The notes under the pieces were generated by a model. That model searched no databases. It was not told the DNA's origin and worked only from the letters and a program-made list of their open reading frames with translations. Source: RGIG5681 sp034180345 (GTDB lineage: Bacteria > Bacillota_I > Bacilli_A > Erysipelotrichales > Erysipelotrichaceae). From it: DNA of 7,334 nt. A program made the translations under genes and the position numbers. The stretch covers positions 1-7,334 of the forward strand of contig JAXFOQ010000037.1 of the NCBI GenBank assembly GCA_034180345.1, written 5' to 3'. This document shows, piece after piece, positions 1 through 6,201 of the stretch. Position 1 is the first letter of the stretch; every line of letters starts with the position of its first letter.

Positions 1-1338
1 CTATTATCAATAGCCATTCCTGATTCAGTAAAAACTATTGGTACCAGTGCTTTATCAAATTGCAATGAATTAACCTCAGTAACCTTCTCGGCTGATAGTA
101 AACTCGAAAAGATTGGCGAATATGCTTTTTCGAATACAAAAATCGAAACATTCTATGTGCCTGAAAATGTAACTACATTTGGAACCCATGGAACTGCCAT
201 TAACCTAGTATTAAGATCTTCAAATCTTAAAACAGTATTCATTAATAAATCTCGTCAAAACTTCCCTGCCAGTATGAGCCAACCATGGGGTGGGCCAGAT
301 ACTACTAAGGTATATTATCTAGGTGAATTTGTAAGTTTTAACCATACTGTTGATAAGGTTCCTCATGAATATAAACGCAATATTAATATTAAAGCCTTTA
401 TTGAAGATAATAGTAATGCTTTAATTCAAAAGATTGAACTACCTGATGGTACAATCATCAATGTTGGTGCTAACAATTGGCCAAAAGATCTAAGCAATTA
501 CTTATATCAAGTAGATAAAAATGCTACCTTTACCTTTAAAGGAACACATAGCTCTGGCTCAGTAAGAGATTATAGTATTGTTATTGATGATATTGGAATA
601 CCAGTAATTGATGGTAATGATGCTACTATTAAATTAAGTAAACTCCCTTCTTTAACTTCTAAAGAAGCAGTATTAAAACTTGTTAATGCTAAGGCTACTG
701 ATGAAATAAATGCTGATCTTAATAAACACATTGTATTAGCTGATGAATATTTCAATAATGTCAAAGCGTTAAATAAAGTTGGTGATTTTACTGATATTAC
801 ACTAACCATAACGCATCCACATTCTGCTAAAACAGCACAAAAAACAGTAAGAATAACTGTTATTGATGACTTAGATACAATTATTCCAGATCCAACACCT
901 GATGATGATGTTGAAAAACCAAATGATCAATATGTAACGGTATTATTTAAAAAAGGCGATCATGGAAGCCTTACTGGTATTACTAAATACTTTGTCTTAA
1001 AAACTGCAGGTCATAAGTTATCAGAACTTACAAAACCTGGTATTAAGGCTGATACCGGTTATACTGTCGCAACTCCAAACTTTAAGGATGATCAAAACCT
1101 TGCCTTAAATGATAATACCATCATCAATAAGGATCTTAGCTATACTGCCCAATACAACAAGGACATTAAACCTGTTGTAGTTCCTAATAAACCTAATCTT
1201 CCTGATAAACCTACTAAAGTTAATAAGGTACTACCTAATACTGGAAGTAATAATATGCAATTATATTATTCTTTAGTAATTACTGTCTTAATTGCTTTAT
1301 TATCCCTATTTGTATATAACAAGAAACAAGAAGATTAA
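1..1338 (+). CDS. BspA-like LRR surface protein with LPXTG anchor, 5'-partial
   Basis: The reading frame is open from base 1, so the true start lies upstream; 445 residues are visible. Residues 1-88 or so carry BspA/LRR_5-type leucine-rich repeats, with the patterns IPDSVKTIGTSALSNC, KLEKIGEYAFSNTKIE and VPENVTTFG. An Ig-like or cadherin-like beta region follows (about 190-295), then a Pro/Asp-rich linker, a repeat resembling those of Gram-positive surface proteins (around VTVLFKKGDHGSLTG), and a second Pro/Lys-rich spacer. The C-terminus is a textbook sortase signal: LPNTG (codons 1231-1245), a hydrophobic segment YYSLVITVLIALLSLFVY, and the charged tail NKKQED. By family knowledge the protein is cut between T and G and linked to peptidoglycan, then displayed outside the cell. 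BspA-type repeats are associated with adhesion, but the ligand here is unknown. The anchor is certain; the names of the middle domains are tentative. Confidence 0.93.
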   Translation, partial: LLSIAIPDSVKTIGTSALSNCNELTSVTFSADSKLEKIGEYAFSNTKIETFYVPENVTTFGTHGTAINLVLRSSNLKTVFINKSRQNFPASMSQPWGGPDTTKVYYLGEFVSFNHTVDKVPHEYKRNINIKAFIEDNSNALIQKIELPDGTIINVGANNWPKDLSNYLYQVDKNATFTFKGTHSSGSVRDYSIVIDDIGIPVIDGNDATIKLSKLPSLTSKEAVLKLVNAKATDEINADLNKHIVLADEYFNNVKALNKVGDFTDITLTITHPHSAKTAQKTVRITVIDDLDTIIPDPTPDDDVEKPNDQYVTVLFKKGDHGSLTGITKYFVLKTAGHKLSELTKPGIKADTGYTVATPNFKDDQNLALNDNTIINKDLSYTAQYNKDIKPVVVPNKPNLPDKPTKVNKVLPNTGSNNMQLYYSLVITVLIALLSLFVYNKKQED

Positions 1339-1345
1339 AGATATT

Positions 1346-1372
1346 ACCCAACCTTAAAGGTTGGGTTTTATT
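1346..1372 (+). terminator. Rho-independent terminator of the surface-protein gene
   Basis: ACCCAACC (1346-1353) pairs with GGTTGGGT (1359-1366) around the loop TTAAA, and the run TTTTATTA follows. It begins 8 bases after the stop codon of the LPXTG protein. The stem is 8 bp and GC-rich for this genome. Confidence 0.9.
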
Positions 1373-1393
1373 ATGCTATGGTAATTGTCATGA

Positions 1394-1422
1394 TTTAAAA
1401 AATATTTATTTTAAGCTAAAAT
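1394..1422 (+). promoter_or_regulatory. Sigma-A-type promoter of ispD, apparently leaderless
   Basis: A -35-like TTTAAA (1394-1399) and a -10 TAAAAT (1417-1422) are separated by 17 bp. The -10 ends 6 nt before the ATG at 1429, so transcription would start at or next to the A of the start codon. No Shine-Dalgarno sequence is present. The -35 is weak; the -10 and its spacing are the stronger evidence. Confidence 0.6.
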
Positions 1423-1428
1423 ATATTT

Positions 1429-2049
1429 ATGAAATATACATGTTTGTTGATGGCATCTGGAAAAGGTGAGCGTTTGGGGCTTGGTTATAATAAAGTTCTC
1501 TATAAAATGAATAATGGTTTATCAATTGTTGAAAATGCTGCGAGATTATTTATTGATGATGTTGATTGTGAACGACTTATTGTTGTTGGTAATGATGAAA
1601 TTGAAAGAGTTAATTTTAATAGTGAAAAGGTTGAATTTGTGCGTGGTGGAGATCTGCGGATGGATTCGGTCTTTAATGGTCTTAAAAAAGTTAAAAGTGA
1701 ATATGTTTTAATTCATGATGGGGCCAGACCCTATCTTAAAAAAGTACATTTAGAAAAAATTAAGGTTGCAGTAGTTGAATATAAGGCAGTCATCATGGCA
1801 GTTAAAGCTAAAGATACCATTAAACTTGTCGATAATGGCATTATTATAGATACTATTGATCGAAATCATATTTATCATGCTCAAACACCACAGGCTTTTA
1901 ATACTGATTTATTAAAGAAAGCATATAAAAACGCTAGCTTTGAGGCTAGCGATGAAAGTGTTTTAATGGAAAAGATGGGTATTTCAGTTCATATTGTTGA
2001 AGGAGATCACCAAAATAATAAAATTACCTTTCCTGAAGACTTATTTTAG
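1429..2049 (+). CDS. ispD: IspD-type 2-C-methyl-D-erythritol 4-phosphate cytidylyltransferase
   Basis: IspD-family nucleotidyltransferase, 206 residues. By family knowledge IspD transfers CMP from CTP to MEP, giving CDP-ME in the cytoplasmic MEP route to isoprenoids. Visible motifs in order: the N-terminal CTP loop MASGKGERLG with Lys22 in GYNKVL; GGDLRMDSVFNGL (73-85); IHDGARP (95-101); VKAKDTIKLVD (125-135); IDRNHIYHAQTPQAF (143-157); and NNKITFPEDL (196-205). Arg15, Lys22, Asp97, Thr130, Arg145 and Lys198 match known IspD catalytic or binding positions by my alignment from memory. It ends right after PEDLF, whereas usual IspD proteins (around 230 residues) carry a further helix. The ATG at 1429 is the only start that keeps the CTP loop. 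TarI-type ribitol-phosphate cytidylyltransferase is a less likely alternative. No IspF or other MEP gene is adjacent. Its last 4 bases overlap the convergent DJ-1 gene. Confidence 0.87.
   Translation: MKYTCLLMASGKGERLGLGYNKVLYKMNNGLSIVENAARLFIDDVDCERLIVVGNDEIERVNFNSEKVEFVRGGDLRMDSVFNGLKKVKSEYVLIHDGARPYLKKVHLEKIKVAVVEYKAVIMAVKAKDTIKLVDNGIIIDTIDRNHIYHAQTPQAFNTDLLKKAYKNASFEASDESVLMEKMGISVHIVEGDHQNNKITFPEDLF
1923..1951 (-). terminator. Minus-strand terminator embedded in ispD
   Basis: Read on the minus strand, CGCTAGC (1951-1945), loop CTCAAA, and GCTAGCG (1938-1932) form a 7-bp stem, followed at once by TTTTTATAT (1931-1923). On the plus strand the hairpin is followed by ATGAAAGT, with no T-run, so it should terminate only minus-strand transcripts. 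It lies about 95 bases past the stop of the DJ-1 gene, with no better candidate in between. In ispD it encodes residues N168-D175. Confidence 0.72.
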
Positions 2050-2579
2050 TGGTAATAAATTTGATTAAAAATATTTTGAGCATCTTCTTTGTTACTTAAG
2101 TATTTAATTATTTCAAAAGCCAATTTAAAGCTAGCGCCTAGGGCTTTGGCGGTAATAATATTATCTTTAATCACCAGATCATCTTTTTTGGCCTTGCCAT
2201 GATAATCACAACCTGGATAACAGGTAAATTGTCCATCACCAACAAGATTCACTTCTTTTAAAATATCTGGGGCTGCACAAATGCTGGCGATTAATTTATT
2301 GGTATTTGATGCCTGCTTGATTAAGTTAAGTACTTTATTGTTGCTTCTAAGGTTTTCAACACCCTTAAGACCACCTGGAAGAACAATGCCATCATATTCC
2401 TTGAGATCATCGATATTTTCTTGGGTCTTAAAGTTTAGATTATGACTGCTGATGATATTTTCTTTATTGTGGATATTTACTAGCTTAACATCAATATTAG
2501 CCCTGGTAAGTAGGTCATAGATGATTAGAGCTTCGCATTCTTCTAAACCATCAGCACATAGAATTTTAATTTTTTTCAT
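2046..2579 (-). CDS. DJ-1/PfpI family protein
   Basis: A DJ-1/ThiJ/PfpI-superfamily protein of 177 residues, close to the usual 180-190. The Rossmann-like start KKIKILCADGLEECEA places Glu16 where DJ-1 has Glu18. IVLPGG (65-70) is typical of the family, and the nucleophile elbow IASICAAP puts the reactive cysteine at Cys101. Further family-like segments are TCYPG (119-123) and TAKALGASFKLAFEII (143-158). Proposed family roles include glyoxalase III or deglycase-type chemistry and redox or thiol stress protection; the exact substrate cannot be read from the sequence. The ATG at 2579 is supported by an ideal AAGGAGG six bases upstream. It overlaps the end of the CYTH gene by 14 bases, which indicates co-transcription and possible translational coupling. 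Its stop overlaps the ispD stop on the other strand. Confidence 0.92.
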   Translation of the reverse strand: MKKIKILCADGLEECEALIIYDLLTRANIDVKLVNIHNKENIISSHNLNFKTQENIDDLKEYDGIVLPGGLKGVENLRSNNKVLNLIKQASNTNKLIASICAAPDILKEVNLVGDGQFTCYPGCDYHGKAKKDDLVIKDNIITAKALGASFKLAFEIIKYLSNKEDAQNIFNQIYYH

Positions 2580-3099
2580 TTAAAACCTCCTTAAAGCGTT
2601 GAAATTTAGTCTTTTTATTTTCAATAAAAGTTATTTGATATTTTTTTAAGAAATCAATTAATTCTTGGTTAGAATTAGTTTGATAATCAAATAATTCATA
2701 TTCAATTTCATAATCAATCTTATTTAAGTATTTATTTAAGTCTAGGACAATCTCACCCTTAGCAAGGTTTAACTTATAGCGAGATGTTAGGAGTGAACCG
2801 ATATATTTAGGCTCACCATAAATATTCAGTTTTTTTAGTAGGGCTTTTATAGCTGGCGTATCAATGTTATGATCATCAACACGATATTCATATTCTAATT
2901 GGTGGTCCCCATCTTTCACTTTGATTGTTAAGATATATAGGTCTTCAATATTTCTAATTCTCATTGCCATTTTAGAACTATTAAGATCATAATAATAATT
3001 TTCTTGGATAATTAATTCCATGTTTTCTTTTTCAACGATGCGATTGAAATCATTTTCATCAATCATCATTTTGTATTCTTTCTCAATATGTGCTTTCAT
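2566..3099 (-). CDS. CYTH domain protein (YjbK-like triphosphate tunnel family)
   Basis: A 177-residue protein made of one CYTH/triphosphate-tunnel-metalloenzyme domain. The diagnostic ExExK signature is E6-K7-E8-Y9-K10. It is followed by NYYYDLNSSKMAMRIRN (34-50, with the RIR strand), YILTIKVKD (55-63), LEYEYR (68-73), a basic stretch around Arg107, the acidic strand DYEIEYEL (129-136), and a C-terminal KKTKFQRF (162-169) like the K-S-K-x-x-R ending of YjbK relatives. Family members bind triphosphate compounds with a divalent metal inside a beta-barrel tunnel and hydrolyse tripolyphosphate or act on nucleotide triphosphates; the substrate here is unknown. The ATG at 3099 immediately precedes the signature and follows a -10 element by 6 nt, with no Shine-Dalgarno sequence. 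It is the first gene of a two-gene operon with the DJ-1 protein. Confidence 0.88.
   Translation of the reverse strand: MKAHIEKEYKMMIDENDFNRIVEKENMELIIQENYYYDLNSSKMAMRIRNIEDLYILTIKVKDGDHQLEYEYRVDDHNIDTPAIKALLKKLNIYGEPKYIGSLLTSRYKLNLAKGEIVLDLNKYLNKIDYEIEYELFDYQTNSNQELIDFLKKYQITFIENKKTKFQRFKEVLNEKN
2586..2592 (-). promoter_or_regulatory. Consensus Shine-Dalgarno of the DJ-1 gene
   Basis: The minus strand reads AAGGAGG, 6 nt before the ATG at 2579 and inside the coding end of the CYTH gene. It fixes the DJ-1 start. It contrasts with the lack of any such site before the upstream CYTH gene. Confidence 0.9.
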
Positions 3100-3105
3100 A
3101 TTTGA

Positions 3106-3134
3106 ATATTAACATAATTACCGACATTATTAAA
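3106..3134 (-). promoter_or_regulatory. Promoter of the CYTH/DJ-1 operon, apparently leaderless
   Basis: On the minus strand an extended -10, TGT-TAATAT (-10 hexamer 3111-3106), ends 6 nt before the ATG at 3099. A weak -35-like TTTAAT (3134-3129) sits 17 bp upstream. No ribosome binding site lies between the -10 and the start codon. Confidence 0.6.
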
Positions 3135-3137
3135 TCG

Positions 3138-3166
3138 TTGTTTATAGAATTGTTAAATGTTAAAAT
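3138..3166 (+). promoter_or_regulatory. Promoter of the EIIC-like/TelA operon, apparently leaderless
   Basis: A -35 TTGTTT (3138-3143), a 17-bp spacer and an extended -10 TGT-TAAAAT (hexamer 3161-3166). The -10 ends 6 nt before the ATG at 3173. Its -35 is only 3 bp from the -35 of the opposing CYTH promoter. Confidence 0.68.
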
Positions 3167-3172
3167 AATTAC

Positions 3173-4714
3173 ATGAAAAGATGGAATTCGATATTTGATA
3201 TTATGAGATTCCCAATAAAATTATTGTTATTGGCTTTTATTTTTGTGGAATTTGGGAAGATAATTACCGACAAGAGTGTTAATATTTTTTATTCATTAGA
3301 TAATGTATATATCAAGTTTTTATCACAGTCGCTTATTCAAATTGGACAGGCGGTTATCTCTAATTTTCCCTTAATTGTTATTGTGCGTATTGCTTCACGG
3401 AGAAATAAGAGCGGTACGCCAGTGATGATTGGAATTATTGGCTATATATCATTTTTAGTATTTACGATGATTTTTCAGTATGGAATTTTATCACCATATG
3501 CAACATATGAGGTCTTTGGTATTCAAATGGCTAGGGTTGCCAGTGATGGTTCTCAGAGCTTGATCTTGCCAATACAAACAGGCTTGTTAGGGGCCTTGGT
3601 GGTTGGTTTTATCACTAGATATAGCTATGTTAGAAGTCGTAGGCGCAATCCTTATTCTATTTTTGCCTTTTTAGATAAAGATACAGTTGGCTACATTTAT
3701 AATATTATCTTTTGTGGACTTGCAGGTATTGCGGTGGCGATTTTTTGGCCATATTTATTAAATTTTCTACAAAAAATAATTGTTGTAATCTCAAGTAATA
3801 TCAATGATCCTAAACGAATGTTTGTTTATGGGGCTTTAGAGAAGGTATTGAATGTCTTAGGACTGGGAGAACTTATCAGACAACCGTTTTGGTTTGGTTC
3901 GGCTGGTGGTAGTATTAATACTATTACTGGAGAAACTATTTTGGGTGATGTTGGTATTTTTTCAAAGTTACAGGAACTTAATTTATCAACCTCGGGCTAT
4001 GGTCGTTTTATTACTCCCTACTATATTGTGAATATGTTTGTGATGCCGGCGATGATCTTGGCCTTGTTTAGATCAGAAAATCGTAAAAGCAACCGTTCTA
4101 AATTCTTTGTGCCAGTATTATTGTTAGTATTTTTCTTATTTGTGAATGGCAATGCTTTACCGATTGAAATGTTTTTGTTGTTTAGTGCCCCATTGTTATT
4201 TGGCATTCATGTATTATTTTCAGGCTTACTTTTTGGCTTATTGGAATATTTAGATATTTTTCTAGGCTTTAGTTATGCTGGGAATACTACCTTTGCATCA
4301 CCTGGTTCATTTTTAGATTATATTATTTTATTACGGAATCCAGATTATCAAAAAACATTATTAAAAATTGTGTTCATCGGTTTAATTTTTGCTTTAATCT
4401 ATTATTTTATCACCAGAATATATATTAAGTATTTGGCCTTTGATGCGATTTCATCAGGTAAGAAAGAACACTATGCGATTAATATTATCGATTCAATCGG
4501 TGGTTGTGATAATATCGGTGATATTTACAGCAATCCATTCAGATTGGCGATTGTGGTCAAAGACCAACAGTTGATTGATTTTGAAAAAATTAAAAAATTA
4601 AACTTCTCTAAAATTGCTGAAACTAGTGAAGGTATAATTATATATAGTGGAATGTCCAGTGCAATATTAAGAAGTGAAATTTTAAAAGCGATTGAAGTTT
4701 CAAAGAGAAATTAA
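3173..4714 (+). CDS. PTS EIIC-EIIB-like membrane protein, EIIB active site degenerate
   Basis: A 513-residue protein with the order EIIC then EIIB of the glucose/maltose PTS permease family. About nine or ten hydrophobic segments are visible, roughly at 12-32, 58-75, 84-107, 131-147, 172-206, 283-299, 311-327, 333-360 and 396-415. EIIC landmarks are FVYGALEKVLNVLGL (217-231), ALPIEMFLLFSAPLLFGIH (328-346) and FASPGSFLDYII (374-385). Residues 434-510 match an EIIB domain: IGGCDNIGD, then RLAIVVKD (457-464). In active EIIB the segment is C-x-T-R-L-R; here I align Asn454 to the cysteine, Phe456 to Thr and Ala459 to the second Arg, so the phosphate-accepting residue is absent. The usual EIIC T-E-P-I-E reads A-L-P-I-E, and the GLHH-type site reads GLGE. 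Family knowledge predicts sugar transport, but these changes argue against normal PTS phosphotransfer. No EIIA is present. The substrate is unknown. It leads an operon with the TelA-family gene. Confidence 0.82.
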   Translation: MKRWNSIFDIMRFPIKLLLLAFIFVEFGKIITDKSVNIFYSLDNVYIKFLSQSLIQIGQAVISNFPLIVIVRIASRRNKSGTPVMIGIIGYISFLVFTMIFQYGILSPYATYEVFGIQMARVASDGSQSLILPIQTGLLGALVVGFITRYSYVRSRRRNPYSIFAFLDKDTVGYIYNIIFCGLAGIAVAIFWPYLLNFLQKIIVVISSNINDPKRMFVYGALEKVLNVLGLGELIRQPFWFGSAGGSINTITGETILGDVGIFSKLQELNLSTSGYGRFITPYYIVNMFVMPAMILALFRSENRKSNRSKFFVPVLLLVFFLFVNGNALPIEMFLLFSAPLLFGIHVLFSGLLFGLLEYLDIFLGFSYAGNTTFASPGSFLDYIILLRNPDYQKTLLKIVFIGLIFALIYYFITRIYIKYLAFDAISSGKKEHYAINIIDSIGGCDNIGDIYSNPFRLAIVVKDQQLIDFEKIKKLNFSKIAETSEGIIIYSGMSSAILRSEILKAIEVSKRN

Positions 4715-4726
4715 GAAAGGGAAGAT

Positions 4727-5890
4727 ATGGAAATCAAAGAAGAAAAGATTACTCTAACTTTAGAGCCAACAATCGAAGAGGTTGTTGAAGAAAAACCTGT
4801 TGTTGAAGAAAAACTTAAGGAAGTTGATGTTAAAGAAGCCTTTAGCGAGGAAGATCTCAATCCTGAAGAATTGAAGATGGTTAACGAGTTTGCAAAAAAG
4901 ATTGATATTACTGAAGCAGCTACCGTTTTACAATATGGGGCCAACTCGCAACAAAAGATTGCTGATTTCAGCGATACCGCCCTTAAGAATGTTAGAACTA
5001 AAGACTTAGATACCGTTGGTCAAACTATGGCGGATTTAGTTGGGGAACTAAAGGGTTTTAAAATTGATGAAGAAGAAAAAGGGATTGTGGCATGGTTTAA
5101 AAAGACGGTTAATAAAGTTGATAATTTAAAAAACCGCTATGCTAAAGCCAGTGATAATGTTGATAAAATCATTAAGATTTTAGAAGAACATCAAATAACC
5201 TTGCTTAAAGATATTGAGCTTTTAGATCAATTGTATGAAAAAAACTTAACCAATTATAAAGAGTTGAGTATGTATATTATGGCTGGTAAAAAAGCTCTTG
5301 ACCGTATTAAAAACGAAGAACTACCAAAGGCTTTGGAAAAGGCTAAGCAAAGTGGGGCTCCTGAAGATGCGCAAGTGGCAAATGATTTGGAAAATGCCAT
5401 TAATCGTTTTGAAAAGAAGATCCATGATTTAGAATTAACTAGAGTTGTAGCGGTACAAATGTCGCCACAAATTAGATTAGTTCAAAATAATGATATTTTG
5501 ATGACTGAAAAAATTCAAAGTACCTTAGTTAATACCATTCCAATTTGGAAATCACAAATGTTGATTGCCCTAGGTCTTGCCCATTCTAAAGATGCCCTAA
5601 GAGTACAAAGTGAAGTCAGCGATATGACCAATAAGATGCTTAAAGAAAATGCTAAAAATCTTAAACAGGCTACAATTGGGGTGGCTAAAGAGTCTGAACG
5701 CGGAATTATTGATATCGAAACTCTTAAGCAAACTAATGCTGATTTATTGTCAACCTTAGAAGAAGTAACAAGAATCCAACATGAAGGACGCGAAAAACGC
5801 GCTCAAGCTACCATGGAACTTCGTCGTATTGAAAATGAAGTTAATAATCGTTTGGTTGAAATTAAAGAAAATATCACTGATAAACAATAA
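4727..5890 (+). CDS. TelA-family (toxic anion resistance) protein
   Basis: A 387-residue protein of the TelA/YaaN family (Pfam TelA), full length for the family. Residues 1-45 are a strongly acidic, Glu/Val-rich tail that is probably disordered; the rest is almost entirely helical with coiled-coil character. The family hallmark is QMSPQIRLVQNND (244-256) followed by NTIPIWKSQM (269-278). A long heptad-like C-terminal helix runs from about 330 to 380. The family is named from tellurite-resistance loci and has been linked to envelope stress and antimicrobial tolerance, but its biochemical role is not settled, so I do not infer tellurite resistance here. No signal peptide or membrane segment is visible. 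The ATG at 4727 follows GAAAGGG, a moderate Shine-Dalgarno sequence, and lies 12 bases after the upstream stop, which indicates an operon with the EIIC-like gene. A terminator follows the stop. Confidence 0.93.
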   Translation: MEIKEEKITLTLEPTIEEVVEEKPVVEEKLKEVDVKEAFSEEDLNPEELKMVNEFAKKIDITEAATVLQYGANSQQKIADFSDTALKNVRTKDLDTVGQTMADLVGELKGFKIDEEEKGIVAWFKKTVNKVDNLKNRYAKASDNVDKIIKILEEHQITLLKDIELLDQLYEKNLTNYKELSMYIMAGKKALDRIKNEELPKALEKAKQSGAPEDAQVANDLENAINRFEKKIHDLELTRVVAVQMSPQIRLVQNNDILMTEKIQSTLVNTIPIWKSQMLIALGLAHSKDALRVQSEVSDMTNKMLKENAKNLKQATIGVAKESERGIIDIETLKQTNADLLSTLEEVTRIQHEGREKRAQATMELRRIENEVNNRLVEIKENITDKQ

Positions 5891-5894
5891 TTTT

Positions 5895-5924
5895 AAAGCA
5901 CCTTTAGGTGCTTTATGTTGTTTT
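5895..5924 (+). terminator. Rho-independent terminator of the EIIC-like/TelA operon
   Basis: AAAGCACCT (5895-5903) pairs with AGGTGCTTT (5906-5914), a perfect 9-bp stem with a minimal loop, followed by the T-rich ATGTTGTTTT. It starts 4 bases after the TelA stop. The minus strand also ends in A/T-rich sequence, so weak bidirectional action is possible. Confidence 0.85.
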
Positions 5925-5942
5925 GTCAAACATATGTTACAC
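5924..5942. repeat. Possible insertion-sequence terminus with a 10-bp palindrome
   Basis: AACATATGTT (5929-5938) is a perfect palindrome. It covers part of the stop codon of the transposase remnant and lies within TGTCAAACATATGTTACA, which has TG...CA-type ends. Its place directly after the transposase 3' end, and right behind the terminator, suggests the outer end of the old insertion sequence. No partner end is seen in the window, so this is tentative. Confidence 0.35.
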
Positions 5943-6116
5943 CCTTTGAATAAACTCAGTAAGGACAGTTTGAGGTGATTTCCATCCAAGAGGTCGCATA
6001 GGAAAGCGATTGTAATCTCTTTTGTTATAGATGTTGAGCTGTTTATAGAAGTCCTCAAAGGAGTGGAAAGTATGTGTTGCATAAAAGCGTTCGTTATCCT
6101 TGCGGTGGGTCTTGTG
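5937..6116 (-). pseudogene. Transposase remnant, C-terminal 59 codons of an integrase-core enzyme
   Basis: The minus strand encodes a 59-residue C-terminal piece of an rve-type DDE transposase (IS3/IS481-like), ending in TAA at 5939-5937. Recognisable segments are THRKDNERFYATHTFHS, FEDFYKQLNIYNKRDYN and RFPMRPLGWKSPQTVL, the pattern that follows the catalytic Glu region in this fold. Upstream, an in-frame TGA (6119-6117) stops the frame and the sequence no longer resembles a transposase, so the catalytic core is gone. It cannot make a working enzyme. The exact IS family is uncertain. It faces away from the DinD-like gene, and its broken 5' edge adjoins that gene's leader. Confidence 0.8.
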
Positions 6117-6201
6117 TCATAATAATGACAGTGGCAAATAGTACAGTTAAATCAAGGGTTTTGAAGCTTCTACCAAAGTTAAAAACTAGAAAAATTAAAA
6201 A

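Noticed and set aside
1514..1711. A plus-strand open frame of 65 codons inside ispD
   Set aside because: It overlaps the conserved IspD motifs in another frame and yields a Leu/Met-rich sequence typical of frame-shifted AT-rich DNA.
2127..2150. Inverted repeat AAAGC...GCTTT in the DJ-1 coding region
   Set aside because: Five-bp arms with an 11-base loop and no T-tail on either strand; likely chance.
2166..2190. Possible plus-strand terminator for ispD (AGATCATCT followed by a T-run)
   Set aside because: The stem is only 4 bp of mostly A/T pairs, too weak to call; no convincing plus-strand terminator for ispD is visible.
4711..4944. A Ser-rich minus-strand open frame
   Set aside because: It is the antisense of the acidic Glu/Val repeat-like N-terminus of the TelA gene; its composition follows from the GAA/GAG codons opposite.
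4727..5890. Tellurite resistance operon
   Set aside because: Only the TelA-family gene is present; no TerB, TerC, TerD or TehA/TehB-like genes are nearby, so the phenotype cannot be inferred.
5756..6082. A 108-codon minus-strand open frame across the TelA end and the transposase remnant
   Set aside because: It runs antisense through the conserved TelA C-terminus, the terminator and a different frame of the transposase tail; its translation has no recognisable domain and no ribosome binding site.
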